A stretch of 42,319 nucleotides of DNA from Simkaniaceae bacterium (GCA_021734805.1 JAIPIG010000019.1:1-42319), one strand, 5' to 3'; counted from the stretch's first letter, positions 15,954-24,293 are shown. The notes: generated by a model from the letters alone, not told the origin. Numbers and translations: made by a program.

Positions 15954-16946
15954 TTATAATATATTAAATGATTGTTTCTTAAATTCCCGAACAAATCCAG
16001 CATGGTCTATTCCATTTCTTACTAGAAATTGAAGTTGTAAAAAGAAATCTAGCCAATATTTCGCATAAATTTTTTCCTTATGGAATTCATTTTTGTGCTT
16101 AATAACATTCCTATTAAATTCGATGAGTAGTTCTTTTGTCAGATTGCTATAATCATCAATAATTAATACAGGAAGTTGATAAAAAAGCGGATCCAAAAAT
16201 GATGTCTCTACAACAGGCACACAGTTAAGTAATAAAGCTTCCCATATCCTAAAGCAATCTAGGCCTGCACCACGTGGAGAAATACAAAACTTTGATTTAG
16301 CAATATTCAAAATATAGTTTTCAGGAGAACTCCTCAGTAAGTTTTTAATAAATTGTTTTTTTGTAATAACATCATATACGTACTCTCGACGCTTATGAGA
16401 TCCAATAGTAAAATTTGATGAACAAAAAATTGTCTTTTCAAGGTTTTTAGCTATTATATCTGTGTATTGATTTTTTTTAGGAAATCCTACCGCAGAGCCA
16501 TTCGGGATTCCTAATGGCAATGGAATTATCTTTGGATGACCCGTTTCTTGACAATTTACCGAGCCCATTACAATAAGATTTTCTGAATTTACAAAAACCA
16601 TTTGATAATCCAAACCATTCGTGTGGTCGGCATCACATGATAGCAATATATAAGGCTCCTTTATATGAGGGTGAACATGGTGTATAAAATTGTCGAGTAT
16701 ACACCCCTTAACAAAGATAATATCACCCCTTACAACTTTATCTGTGTCAATTGGTAGATCCGTTTCATCAAGACACCAATTAGCAATACTTCTGTAGGTA
16801 TTACCACTTATAAAAGGTGCATCTGCACCTCTTTTTGCGGGATCGGCAGCAAATGGAAAAGTGCGCTTAAGCTCACCCCCCAAATGGAATGTTTCTGCAA
16901 AGAGACTGCAACTTAAAGATACAACTAAAAAGATCCAATTTTTCAT
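15954..16946 (-). CDS. Exported exostosin-like glycosyltransferase (GT47-like)
   Basis: A 330-residue protein with a signal peptide (MKNWIFLVVSLSCSLFAET, cleavage after LFA). The C-terminal half carries the exostosin-type block KFCISPRGAGLDCFR (219-233) followed by IWEALLLNCVPVV. In GT47-like enzymes this region binds the nucleotide sugar. Upstream, PHIKEPYILLSCDADHTNG and a LPLGIPNG segment fit the first Rossmann half. Exostosin-like genes are common in eukaryotes and scattered in bacteria and giant viruses, so lateral transfer is possible. It is the second gene of the minus-strand operon, 14 nt after the methyltransferase gene. Confidence 0.78.
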   Translation of the reverse strand: MKNWIFLVVSLSCSLFAETFHLGGELKRTFPFAADPAKRGADAPFISGNTYRSIANWCLDETDLPIDTDKVVRGDIIFVKGCILDNFIHHVHPHIKEPYILLSCDADHTNGLDYQMVFVNSENLIVMGSVNCQETGHPKIIPLPLGIPNGSAVGFPKKNQYTDIIAKNLEKTIFCSSNFTIGSHKRREYVYDVITKKQFIKNLLRSSPENYILNIAKSKFCISPRGAGLDCFRIWEALLLNCVPVVETSFLDPLFYQLPVLIIDDYSNLTKELLIEFNRNVIKHKNEFHKEKIYAKYWLDFFLQLQFLVRNGIDHAGFVREFKKQSFNIL

Positions 16947-16960
16947 AAAGTTCCTAGATT

Positions 16961-17665
16961 TTAGTTGTTTTTACTTTTTTCAACTACAGCAACATATAAT
17001 CCATTCCACCACAACTCAAGATCGCCATTACCGCGAGCAGGAAGAATCCACTCTTTATGTACGTTATATCCCAATTCTTTAAATGCTATGCGCGTTCCAC
17101 TCTCAACGGGAGGATGATTCCAATCATCTACGATTGCTATAAACACATCATCTAAGATTTCATTAAAATAGGTAAACGCCATACGTTGATCTTCTTCTTC
17201 ATGCCGTCCATCATAAAAATATACTTGAATCGGTTCTTTGAATTCCTTCAAGGAAATTTTAAAGCAATTTTTCTCAATCATTCGGAGATTTGCAGGTAAT
17301 AACTTCTTGAATTTTTTAAGATTTGCAAAATAATAATCCCGGGTATGAGGATCCAATGACCAATTTTCCACCCCGACAGCACTATTGATATTTAGATTAT
17401 TATACAAAGCTGAAAAAAAGGTAGATCCCTTCCATACCCCAATTTCTAAATAATTAATCCCTTCAAGAGTGCATATATTATTGAGAAAATGTCTATTTTT
17501 TTCAGAGGACATCCCGTGAATTTGCAAAAGAGGAAGCGTAAGCTTTGATTTATGATGAATAGCACACTCAAGGCTCTTTTGTACGTGCTCTATTAATTCC
17601 TCTGGCGAATAACTAAATAACTTAATTGTTAAGAAAAACAAGACAGTGACAAATGGAACTCTCAT
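16961..17665 (-). CDS. Exported class I methyltransferase-like protein
   Basis: A 234-residue protein starting MRVPFVTVLFFLTIKLFSYS, a signal peptide. Methyltransferase motif I is YLEIGVWKG (72-80), post-I is VGVENWS (97-103), motif IV is VYFYDGRH (148-155), and IAIVDDW lies at 176-182. The YDGRHEEED stretch resembles the Asp-Gly-His signature of Methyltransf_24 O-methyltransferases. AGGGAG lies 6 nt before the ATG. It is the first gene of the five-gene minus-strand operon running to 13617, whose promoter must lie in the AT-rich sequence at about 17670-17760. Acceptor unknown. Confidence 0.78.
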   Translation of the reverse strand: MRVPFVTVLFFLTIKLFSYSPEELIEHVQKSLECAIHHKSKLTLPLLQIHGMSSEKNRHFLNNICTLEGINYLEIGVWKGSTFFSALYNNLNINSAVGVENWSLDPHTRDYYFANLKKFKKLLPANLRMIEKNCFKISLKEFKEPIQVYFYDGRHEEEDQRMAFTYFNEILDDVFIAIVDDWNHPPVESGTRIAFKELGYNVHKEWILPARGNGDLELWWNGLYVAVVEKSKNN

Positions 17666-17917
17666 ACGGTCTCCCTAAAAGTGTTATATAAAATTGTAAT
17701 CCTACTTATTTATGTATTTAAAATCACAAATAACCCATATTCCACATCATTCTTTGTAAGATGAATCAAGTTTTGGAAATTTTTTGCAACCTCCAAAAGT
17801 AAAAATATTTTTGGACATATTTTTCCACTTCCCAATTAAAGTCAACAATAACCGTTGTTTCCCCAGAGCAAATGCATTAAATTTTTTGTTGTCAGATGTT
17901 AGGTTCTGTTATGAAAT
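17666..17917. other. AT-rich spacer, probable promoter region and IS edge
   Basis: No gene seen. On the minus strand this should hold the promoter of the five-gene operon, with an ATATAA box near 17685, but no convincing -35 box. The right end (TTAGGTTCTGTTATGAAATT, about 17899-17918) abuts the IS5-like transposase remnant and may be its terminal inverted repeat; the partner repeat was not found. Confidence 0.3.
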
Positions 17918-18045
17918 TTACCTAAGCCATTGCAGTGCCGCCACAAAATGAAGAAAGGATTGGAGTCTGGATTTCAGTTTTTCAAATCTTGCAAAGAGCC
18001 TTCTGTAGTGTTTTAAAAACCCAAACATGCATTCAATTCTACTTA
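17918..18045 (-). pseudogene. IS5-family transposase C-terminal remnant
   Basis: About 41 codons remain, ending in TAA. The translation includes RIECMFGFLKHYRRLFARFE and then a SFLHFVAALQWL ending, the C-terminal signature of IS5-type DDE transposases (catalytic Glu in the E-C-M-F-G-F-L-K-x-Y-R-R block). The N-terminal two thirds are missing; the sequence upstream is an AT-rich junction at about 18045-18075. It is a dead element bordering the exported-enzyme island. Confidence 0.7.
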
Positions 18046-18078
18046 TAAAATTTTTTATAAAAAATATTATAGTATTAG

Positions 18079-18198
18079 GGGGTTTTGGGAAAGAGCACTA
18101 GTAAAGCATTCTACAACAGTTTTAGAAGCAATTTATCACCAACTATGTTCGATTCTCTTCCCCTAAACCCATGGAAACAAGCTTCCGATCCAAATTAA
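18079..18198 (+). pseudogene. 3' fragment of an unidentified gene
   Basis: A 39-codon open stretch ending TAA, with sensible composition (STSKAFYNSFRSNLSPTMF then SLPLNPWKQ), follows an in-frame TAG and has no start codon or Shine-Dalgarno. It is followed within 3 nt by a terminator hairpin on the same strand. This looks like the surviving end of a gene whose front was removed at the IS5-like junction. The family is not recognised. Confidence 0.35.
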
Positions 18199-18200
18199 GG

Positions 18201-18232
18201 CTTCAGTTTAACTACTGAAGTCTTTTGTTTTT
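18201..18232 (+). terminator. Rho-independent terminator
   Basis: CTTCAGT and ACTGAAG form a 7-bp stem around a 6-nt loop, followed by TCTTTTGTTTTT. It sits directly after the truncated plus-strand gene fragment, consistent with both being left from one lost gene. Confidence 0.65.
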
Positions 18233-18342
18233 AGTGCCATACAACACGAAATCCCAATCGGAAAATTCAGCTGCATAAAGCCTAATTACGCAAATTTTAC
18301 GCTACTCAATTGGACGAAACTATTTATGCCCTTACTCTGAAA

Positions 18343-19017
18343 TCATAATAAGGATTTTTTCACCCACACCTGATCGTTTTGTAGTTTTCCGCCTTCGATA
18401 TGAGTGCACACAAATCCATACTGTGTTAATAATTCCTGTATTTGATCGCCTAACGACATATTTTCTCTGAATTCCTCATAATTTACTTCCAAAATGATAC
18501 ATGAGGTTTTTTCTAATATTTGAGGATAAGAAGATAAAACATGATATTCTACTCCTTCCATGTCTAACCACATTAGATCTAGATGATCTATATTATATCT
18601 ACATACCCAGTCTTCTAGAGAAATACACGGAGTAGTCATTTCAACATCATTATAATGCGACTTATAATCCTTATTTGCTGGCAAAAGAGAACTAGCTCCT
18701 GGATTAGTTCTGCTAAAATAAAAAGTAGCCTGACCGGTATAGCTACTTAATGCACAATTGAATAGTCGTACATTCTTATGATCCTTTATCTTATTACTAA
18801 CAAGATCAAAATAACTAGGAATTGGCTCAAACGAATAAATCATTCCCTGAGGGAAACTAGCTACAAAATTAAGAGTATCATGTCCATCATATGCTCCAGC
18901 TTCTAAAATAATAGCATCTTTTGGCAAATACTTATTTACATGACAAAGTGATACTGCAGATAGTTGTATATTCAAGCAGAGAAAAGGAAAAATACAAAAC
19001 AAACCACTAAACTTCAT
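18343..19017 (-). CDS. Exported FkbM-family methyltransferase-like protein
   Basis: A 224-residue protein from ATG 19017, selected because AGGTG lies 6 nt upstream and the N-terminus is then a signal peptide (MKFSGLFCIFPFLCLNIQLS). The same frame is open farther upstream, but there it runs through IS remnants. FkbM features are ILEAGAYDGHDT (37-48, motif I), YSFEPIPSYF (61-70), CALSSYTGQATFYFS, LEDWVCRYNIDHLDLMWLDM and the late EGVEYHVL block. FkbM enzymes methylate sugar hydroxyls in several bacteria. It stands alone with its own candidate promoter, between an IS5-like and an ISKra4-like remnant. Confidence 0.85.
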   Translation of the reverse strand: MKFSGLFCIFPFLCLNIQLSAVSLCHVNKYLPKDAIILEAGAYDGHDTLNFVASFPQGMIYSFEPIPSYFDLVSNKIKDHKNVRLFNCALSSYTGQATFYFSRTNPGASSLLPANKDYKSHYNDVEMTTPCISLEDWVCRYNIDHLDLMWLDMEGVEYHVLSSYPQILEKTSCIILEVNYEEFRENMSLGDQIQELLTQYGFVCTHIEGGKLQNDQVWVKKSLL

Positions 19018-19051
19018 CTGAACACCTATGATTTTCAACAAAATTGAACGA

Positions 19052-19080
19052 AATGTAACCACTTTTGAAATTTTTGCCAA
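19052..19080 (-). promoter_or_regulatory. Candidate promoter of the FkbM gene
   Basis: TTGGCA and TACATT are spaced 17 nt on the minus strand, ending about 35 nt before the start codon at 19017. The 11-nt string GATTGGCAAAA covering the -35 box is repeated at the plus-strand promoter near 20170. Confidence 0.45.
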
Positions 19081-19142
19081 TCGAAATTCCTGAATGCGGC
19101 TTTCCACTTCCATTCGGGTGTAACTAAAAATTGTACTCATAT

Positions 19143-19400
19143 TTAGGCAGCCACGCTTTGAGGCGTTTCCTCTTTCCAAAATTCATCCCAGTCTTCATTT
19201 GCGCTTAGTATTCTGAGATTGATCATTGCTTCTGCTAGCTCTGATTTCCACCAAGCCCCAGGTTTTTTCATTCGTTGCTGAATAATATTTCTATGCGTGC
19301 TTTCTATTTTTCCCGATCCTATGGGAAGTCCTTTCGCTATAGCTCTATCGTAAGCAAATTGGGTTTTCCGATTCTCTATATTTGGAAATTTCAGTTTCAA
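19143..19400 (-). pseudogene. ISKra4-like transposase C-terminal remnant
   Basis: About 85 codons remain. The stretch GLPIGSGKIESTHRNIIQQR, then a W-W motif and a LRILSANEDWDEFW ending, matches the C-terminal part of ISKra4-type transposases as I know them (PIGSG...ES...R). The frame closes at a TAA upstream of about 19400, where an IS630-like element begins in the opposite direction; the front of the gene is lost. Confidence 0.7.
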
Positions 19401-19429
19401 AAAATTCTTGATTTATCAAAAATGTTCTT

Positions 19430-19993
19430 ATGAATTTCTTGTCGCACAATCAACGTACCAAACTAATCTCTTAGCACAAGCTGGAGAGGGATACGCGGAT
19501 TTGTGACCGCATCAAAGCTGTTTTGCTCTATGACAGGGGATGGTCTTATTCCCGGATAGCCGATGTTCTGCTTCTCAGTGATGAGGGAGTGCGACAGCAC
19601 ATCCTTGATTATCAAAACTCTCAAAAACTTAAACCGGAAAATGGGGGTTCAGAGAGTAATCTCACAAAAACCCAATCAGAAGAGCTCTGCAATCACCTTC
19701 AACAGCATGTTTGTTTGTATGTGAAAGATATTGTTGTCTATGTCAAAGCGACGTATCAAATCGATTACACCGTTTCAGGAATGACGCATTGGCTTGAACA
19801 ACATCAGTTTTTCTATAAAAAACCAGCTGTTGTCCCCGGTAAGGCCAACCGAGAAGCACAAGAGAAATGGATTGCTGAATATGAGCAGCTAAAAAAGGGC
19901 CTGTTATCTAATGAAACCATCTGTTTTATAGGGTGGCGTTCACCCGAGGATAAAACTTATGCCGTGTGTATGCAAAACCTTCCTTTTCTATAA
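19430..19993 (+). pseudogene. IS630-family transposase N-terminal remnant
   Basis: From ATG 19430 the frame reads MNFLSHNQRTKLIS, then a TAG at 19472-19474 where a Gln codon would fit, then continues DTRICDRIKAVLLYDRGWSY. The helix-turn-helix region (RIADVLLLSDEGVRQHI) and YTVSGMTHWLEQHQFFYKKP are typical of IS630 transposases. Near 19929 a frameshift destroys the first DDE motif: the other frame reads GVHPRIKLMP, as expected after FIDG. The remaining two thirds, including later catalytic residues, are absent. At least two lesions make it inactive. Sequence 19994-20170 holds no recognisable gene. Confidence 0.8.
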
Positions 19994-20170
19994 GTTCAAT
20001 ATCAAAAGCATTCAAATTAAACTGAATAGCGCAAAAATTAATAACGTTTTGACTATCTTCTGCATGATGTTCCTCAACAAGACTTCAAAAGAGTGATGCT
20101 ACGTTTTTCCACATCTTTTACGCAACTGATTGCCTAAAACTTTTAATTACACCCACTCCCATACTTTTGA

Positions 20171-20199
20171 TTGGCAAAATGTACATCCACATATACTAT
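20171..20199 (+). promoter_or_regulatory. Candidate promoter of the 20228 methyltransferase gene
   Basis: TTGGCA (20171-20176) and TACTAT (20194-20199) are spaced 17 nt, placing the start of transcription about 20 nt before the coding start at 20228. Confidence 0.5.
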
Positions 20200-20227
20200 C
20201 ATTCAAAATTTAACTGTTGGAGCTCCA

Positions 20228-21316
20228 ATGAGAAATATCGTTTTTATTTTAAGCTTGTTTATGACGAAATTAATTGCTTATGACATTTCTCTTTATGCCC
20301 ATCCGGATCATTTGTCTAATGAGTTTATGAGACATCTGATTTCTAATTTTAATGTAGACACCTTGGTTGAAACGGGGACATATACGGGAATGACTGCAGA
20401 ATGTGCGTCTCACTGTTTTTCAGAAGTTTATACGGTTGAAATTCACAAGAACATCTTCTTAGAGACAAAGCGAAGGTTGGCTCGTTTTCAGAATATTTCC
20501 ATGTACTGCGATAATTCTTTTAATTTTTTGATATATCCTGAAATTTCTAAATTAGAAAGACCCTTATATTGGTTGGATGCTCACTATTGTGGGGAAGGTA
20601 CAGGAACGCTCTATTCTGAAAAAAAATGGATTGTTTCTCCATTAGAGCATGAATTAGAAATTATCTTAAATAATTGGCCTCAAAAAGGCGTTGTCTTAAT
20701 CGATGACTTAAGGGGGTATCTAAACTTGCGATCAGAAGACAAACTAGGTAGAGAATATACGACAGTTAGTAAACTTTACTCCATGGTTAAAGCCCATGGG
20801 GAACAGTTAGTGTTTTATGTCCTAGGAGATATGGGAATCATTTACGATTCCACCTACTTTCCTGTATCGGTATCTCCTTACGTTAAAAGTTGTACAAAAA
20901 GCTACATTTTCAATCCATTTGAAGAACATGATGATCGAAGTATTGAAGAGTTGCTTTTGGCAGAAAGCTTAATTGCTAATGCTCCTTTTTGCCCGGAATT
21001 AGACAATATGATTGATCTATTATATAAGAACCCACTCCATGCTCAAGATTGGAGTGGTTATTATCCTGTGCTATGGCACGGTTTGAGAAATTTAGGGGCA
21101 GGAAAATATGCGCTAGCCCTTCGAGATTTCGAGCAATTGATATCTATCGATCCAAACATTCATGAGAGAATTTATCTCTACGTAATTATCTGCTATAATA
21201 AATTAGGGGATATAAATGGAATGCAGAAGTATATCAAACTACTAAGTGAACGGATAAAGAAATGCGCAATAAAGACATTGGCTTGGGATGATATATTTAT
21301 ATTGGACTCCAAGTAA
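20228..21316 (+). CDS. Exported methyltransferase-like protein with C-terminal TPR-like region
   Basis: A 362-residue protein from ATG 20228, preceded by TTGGAG at suitable distance; an open frame from 20171 overlaps the promoter. A signal peptide is visible (MRNIVFILSLFMTKLIAYDI). The methyltransferase-like domain has motif I LVETGTYTGMT (46-56), post-I VYTVEIHKNIF, YWLDAHYCGEGTG as motif IV, and GVVLIDDLRGYL. Residues about 270-355 contain two TPR-like helix pairs (LGAGKYALALRDFEQLISID; CYNKLGDINGMQKYIKLL), which suggests binding to a partner protein. It is the last member of the exported-enzyme island and the only one with an added repeat domain. Confidence 0.75.
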   Translation: MRNIVFILSLFMTKLIAYDISLYAHPDHLSNEFMRHLISNFNVDTLVETGTYTGMTAECASHCFSEVYTVEIHKNIFLETKRRLARFQNISMYCDNSFNFLIYPEISKLERPLYWLDAHYCGEGTGTLYSEKKWIVSPLEHELEIILNNWPQKGVVLIDDLRGYLNLRSEDKLGREYTTVSKLYSMVKAHGEQLVFYVLGDMGIIYDSTYFPVSVSPYVKSCTKSYIFNPFEEHDDRSIEELLLAESLIANAPFCPELDNMIDLLYKNPLHAQDWSGYYPVLWHGLRNLGAGKYALALRDFEQLISIDPNIHERIYLYVIICYNKLGDINGMQKYIKLLSERIKKCAIKTLAWDDIFILDSK

Positions 21317-21400
21317 AAAAAAACAGAAAGATATCTTCCGGATGAAATAGAGGTGGAGAGACGCCATTGCAAAATTTTTGATTGCTCACAATAAACTCAT

Positions 21401-21586
21401 TTATTTGCGTTGACTGAAAGGATTGCTTCCATAATATCCTGCACCCCTTGGGGCCTGGACAAGTGCTTTGTCACAATTAAAATTTAGGGTGTCTTGGCCC
21501 ATCTTTCCGCCCTCTCTAAATTTTGACTCCTTGGCTAATGATTCCATTATGTCGCGTCGCCAAAAATTCAGATCGAGCTCGATGAG
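21401..21586 (-). other. Unassigned open stretch, 61 codons
   Basis: The minus strand is open for 61 codons ending TAA, with protein-like composition (NFWRRDIMESLAKESKFREG, then a GAGYYGSNPFSQRK end). An internal ATG would give a 47-residue product, but no Shine-Dalgarno precedes it. It may be the tail of a decayed gene. The rest of 21317-21804 shows no intact gene. Confidence 0.3.
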
Positions 21587-21685
21587 TTAAATCCGGAGAT
21601 GATTAGAGAACTTCTATTTTCCCAAGTAGACTCTGATACTTGCAATCTCTTCAAGAGAATGGAACATATCAAAATGCTCGTCTGA
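21542..21685 (+). other. Unassigned open stretch, 47 codons
   Basis: The plus strand reads a helical, charged peptide (IQIELDELNPEMIRELLF onward) ending TGA at 21683-21685, without a start codon. It partly overlaps the opposite-strand open stretch, so at most one is likely a true gene relic. Confidence 0.25.
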
Positions 21686-21804
21686 ATTGAATAGTTGAAG
21701 CATCCCAAAATAACATCTTAAAAATAAATTCTAATCCAGTCATTTGGGTAATTTAAGGAAATCTAGAATTCCGAATCATTTGCTCGGCAAGAATGTGAAA
21801 GGTT

Positions 21805-21877
<73 letters not shown>

Positions 21878-21988
21878 ATAAGAATATGAAGTTTAGAAGC
21901 TTCATTTCGATGAGTGTGTCTTAAATTATGCGATTTTTTGTTTTTTCTGCAAGGAGTTTCTGAAAATGAGCTTTTTTTCAGTCTTTTT

Positions 21989-22040
21989 CTAGTGTTTAAC
22001 TGCAAAAATCCGCCGGCGGATTTTTGCAATTAAACACTAG
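21989..22040. terminator. 52-bp near-perfect palindrome, likely terminator of tsp
   Basis: Two 26-nt arms match with one mismatch and no spacer, centred on CCGCC/GGCGG flanked by AAAAAT and ATTTTT. The inner part has the A-tract, GC stem, T-tract layout of a bidirectional terminator. It lies 24 nt past the stop of tsp on the minus strand. The outer arms are longer than a terminator needs. Confidence 0.65.
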
Positions 22041-22064
22041 ATCTGTTTGCGTAAGATGCGTTGG

Positions 22065-24029
22065 CTATTTTGAGGTCAGCTCATCTATAGCGATCATGTC
22101 TTTGATAATTTTGACTGCTTCTTGCATTTGTAGATCGCTCAGTCCCTGGAGCATTTGATGCCCTTTGGATTTATCTTCGCGAAGTGCTTGGATTTTCTGC
22201 AAAAAAGCTTGGTAGTCGGCATCATTTGCGAGCCTTTTCTGAGAATTTTCTTTCAGCTGTGGGATCATGGCTTTCCACTTCATCCGATTCCGTGGGAAAA
22301 ACGAAGAATAGAGATAGTTTTCATCAACACCGGATGAAATCTCGCGGAGAGGATTTTTAGGATCGGTGAATGAAAATCCAAGGTGATCTTGAGGGATGGC
22401 ATATTCGAGATATTTTTCACCGATTTGATAGGGCGCGTATTCGGATTGCACGACAACATCGGATTTAACGCCTTCGAGCTGTGGAGTTCTACCTGATATC
22501 GTGTAGTAGCGGCCCACCGTAATTTTAAAATAGTGGGGAGCTTTAGGGTCGGTGATATTTTGAAACTGCATTGATCCCTTCCCGTAAGATGCCTCATCTC
22601 CGACAATCACGGCAGCATGGTAATCTTGCAGTGCTTGGGCAATGACTTCCGCTGCAGAAGCAGATCCCTTGGAGGTGAGGACGACAACAGGCCCGTCATA
22701 AAATTGACTTCCATCGATATCGCGGCTATATTGAATCTCCCCATTTGAATATTTCGCAATGGCGATGACTCCACGGGGGATAAACACACCGGCTACTTTA
22801 ACGGCTTGGGATAAAAATCCCCCGCCATTATTGCGAATATCCAGCACGACCCCTTTTAAATTACCTTGTTTCTTAAGTTCGCTAAAAGCTCTTCTCAAAT
22901 CTTTATCAGCTGAGATTCCACGCCCGTTGTCATAGAAGGCATCAAATGAAATCACGCCAATGACGCCATCTCCGTAGGGCTCGACAGTATATTTTAATCG
23001 CTCATCATCCATTGTGATCTGCTCGCGACGCAAAACAACTTCATATTCAGCAGGATCAGATGGTTTTTTCAGGGTTAAAACAACTTTTGTAAAGTCTTTT
23101 CCTTCCAGTTTTTTGAGAATCTGATCAAATTCAAGAGCCTCTAATCGATCTCCATCAATGGCAATCAGTAAATCCCCTGAATAGATGCGTTTCGATCGAT
23201 CTGCCGGCCCCCCCTTAACAACATCAGCAATATAAGGACCTTTACCGCTCTCGCGAATGATAACGCCTATCCCTTTAAATTGTTTATGGAGAGAAAGCCG
23301 CATATGATTGACTTCCTCTCGGGAAAAAAACATTGTATGAGGATCTAAGCTCATTGCAAAGGCTTTAAGATAATGTTCGGAGAAATAGTGGTCTTCCTCT
23401 TCAAGGCTCAATGATTGACCGCTGCTATCACAAAAAAGGTAGGGGTTCTCATGCTTTTGCTGGCGTCTTTCCCAAATTTGAAAAGCTTTGAGCCTTTCCT
23501 CATCAGTATAATAGTCATAATGAGGGCCTTTTGACTCAGCAAGGACCCACATCTCTATGAGCCGCTGATTCGCTTCCGTCAACTCCGTCACTGATTTTGG
23601 ATAGCTAGTCGTGGGCTTCACTGCGATCTCATTGACCTGAAATCGTTTACTCTCAACTGTTTTTAGAGCCTTAGCCCGAATATCCCGCGCTCTTTGAACA
23701 CTCCCCTGCATAATCGTATTAAGCCTTTCAAAATCGGTATAATCTCGATTGAGCAGCCGTTGGACAATCTCCTGAGCCCTACGATCGCTCATATTCACAT
23801 AATCATTCACTTCAGATTGCAATAAATAGGTATGCATCGGATCAAATTGCTGAATATAGAGCTTAAAACTGCGCCTTACAAGGAGAGGGGATAGCTCATT
23901 GTATTCGACATGAAAGGTTAGCATTTGCATAGCAATAGGATGTATATCTTTTAAAGAGAGGGATTTACAATCTACTGCTGAAGAAACCAATAGACTCAAA
24001 TAGAAAAAAAACATGCCAAGTCTTTTCAT
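22065..24029 (-). CDS. tsp: Tail-specific (C-terminal processing) protease Tsp/Prc
   Basis: A 654-residue S41A peptidase. An N-terminal signal (MKRLGMFFFYLSLLVSSAVDC) directs it to the periplasm. The N-terminal helical domain spans about 30-230, the PDZ domain about 245-320 (FKGIGVIIRESG; ADVVKGGPADRS), and the protease core follows with LDIRNNGGG (396-404). The catalytic serine is expected at Ser458 in GSASAAE and the lysine at Lys484 in YGKGSM. A C-terminal helical region of Prc type ends the protein. Family members degrade misfolded envelope proteins, and the chlamydial homologue has been reported to be secreted and to cleave host proteins. Its position beside rpsL matches the order I know from Chlamydia. 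Confidence 0.95.
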   Translation of the reverse strand: MKRLGMFFFYLSLLVSSAVDCKSLSLKDIHPIAMQMLTFHVEYNELSPLLVRRSFKLYIQQFDPMHTYLLQSEVNDYVNMSDRRAQEIVQRLLNRDYTDFERLNTIMQGSVQRARDIRAKALKTVESKRFQVNEIAVKPTTSYPKSVTELTEANQRLIEMWVLAESKGPHYDYYTDEERLKAFQIWERRQQKHENPYLFCDSSGQSLSLEEEDHYFSEHYLKAFAMSLDPHTMFFSREEVNHMRLSLHKQFKGIGVIIRESGKGPYIADVVKGGPADRSKRIYSGDLLIAIDGDRLEALEFDQILKKLEGKDFTKVVLTLKKPSDPAEYEVVLRREQITMDDERLKYTVEPYGDGVIGVISFDAFYDNGRGISADKDLRRAFSELKKQGNLKGVVLDIRNNGGGFLSQAVKVAGVFIPRGVIAIAKYSNGEIQYSRDIDGSQFYDGPVVVLTSKGSASAAEVIAQALQDYHAAVIVGDEASYGKGSMQFQNITDPKAPHYFKITVGRYYTISGRTPQLEGVKSDVVVQSEYAPYQIGEKYLEYAIPQDHLGFSFTDPKNPLREISSGVDENYLYSSFFPRNRMKWKAMIPQLKENSQKRLANDADYQAFLQKIQALREDKSKGHQMLQGLSDLQMQEAVKIIKDMIAIDELTSK

Positions 24030-24293
24030 AAAACAAACGCCTTAAATAACCTTCATCTATTTTCATTCCTATATCGGCAACTATAAAATAATAAAAGGTT
24101 TTTAATATTAAATAATAAACAAATGGAATTAACGCGTAACAATATAATTTTGAAAACTAGAGTCTAATATCGACTAAAATCAGGAGTTTATTAAGTGATT
24201 GATAGTCAACAGATTGCAGGAATAGCCCAAAATGCGGAAAATTTGATAATAAGTTTAAATGTATGAAAATCAATTTTTAAGCTTAAATGACTT

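Noticed and set aside
19018-19179. N-terminal extension of the FkbM-like protein
   Set aside because: It reads through the promoter and IS-flanking DNA. The ATG at 19017 has a Shine-Dalgarno and begins a signal peptide.
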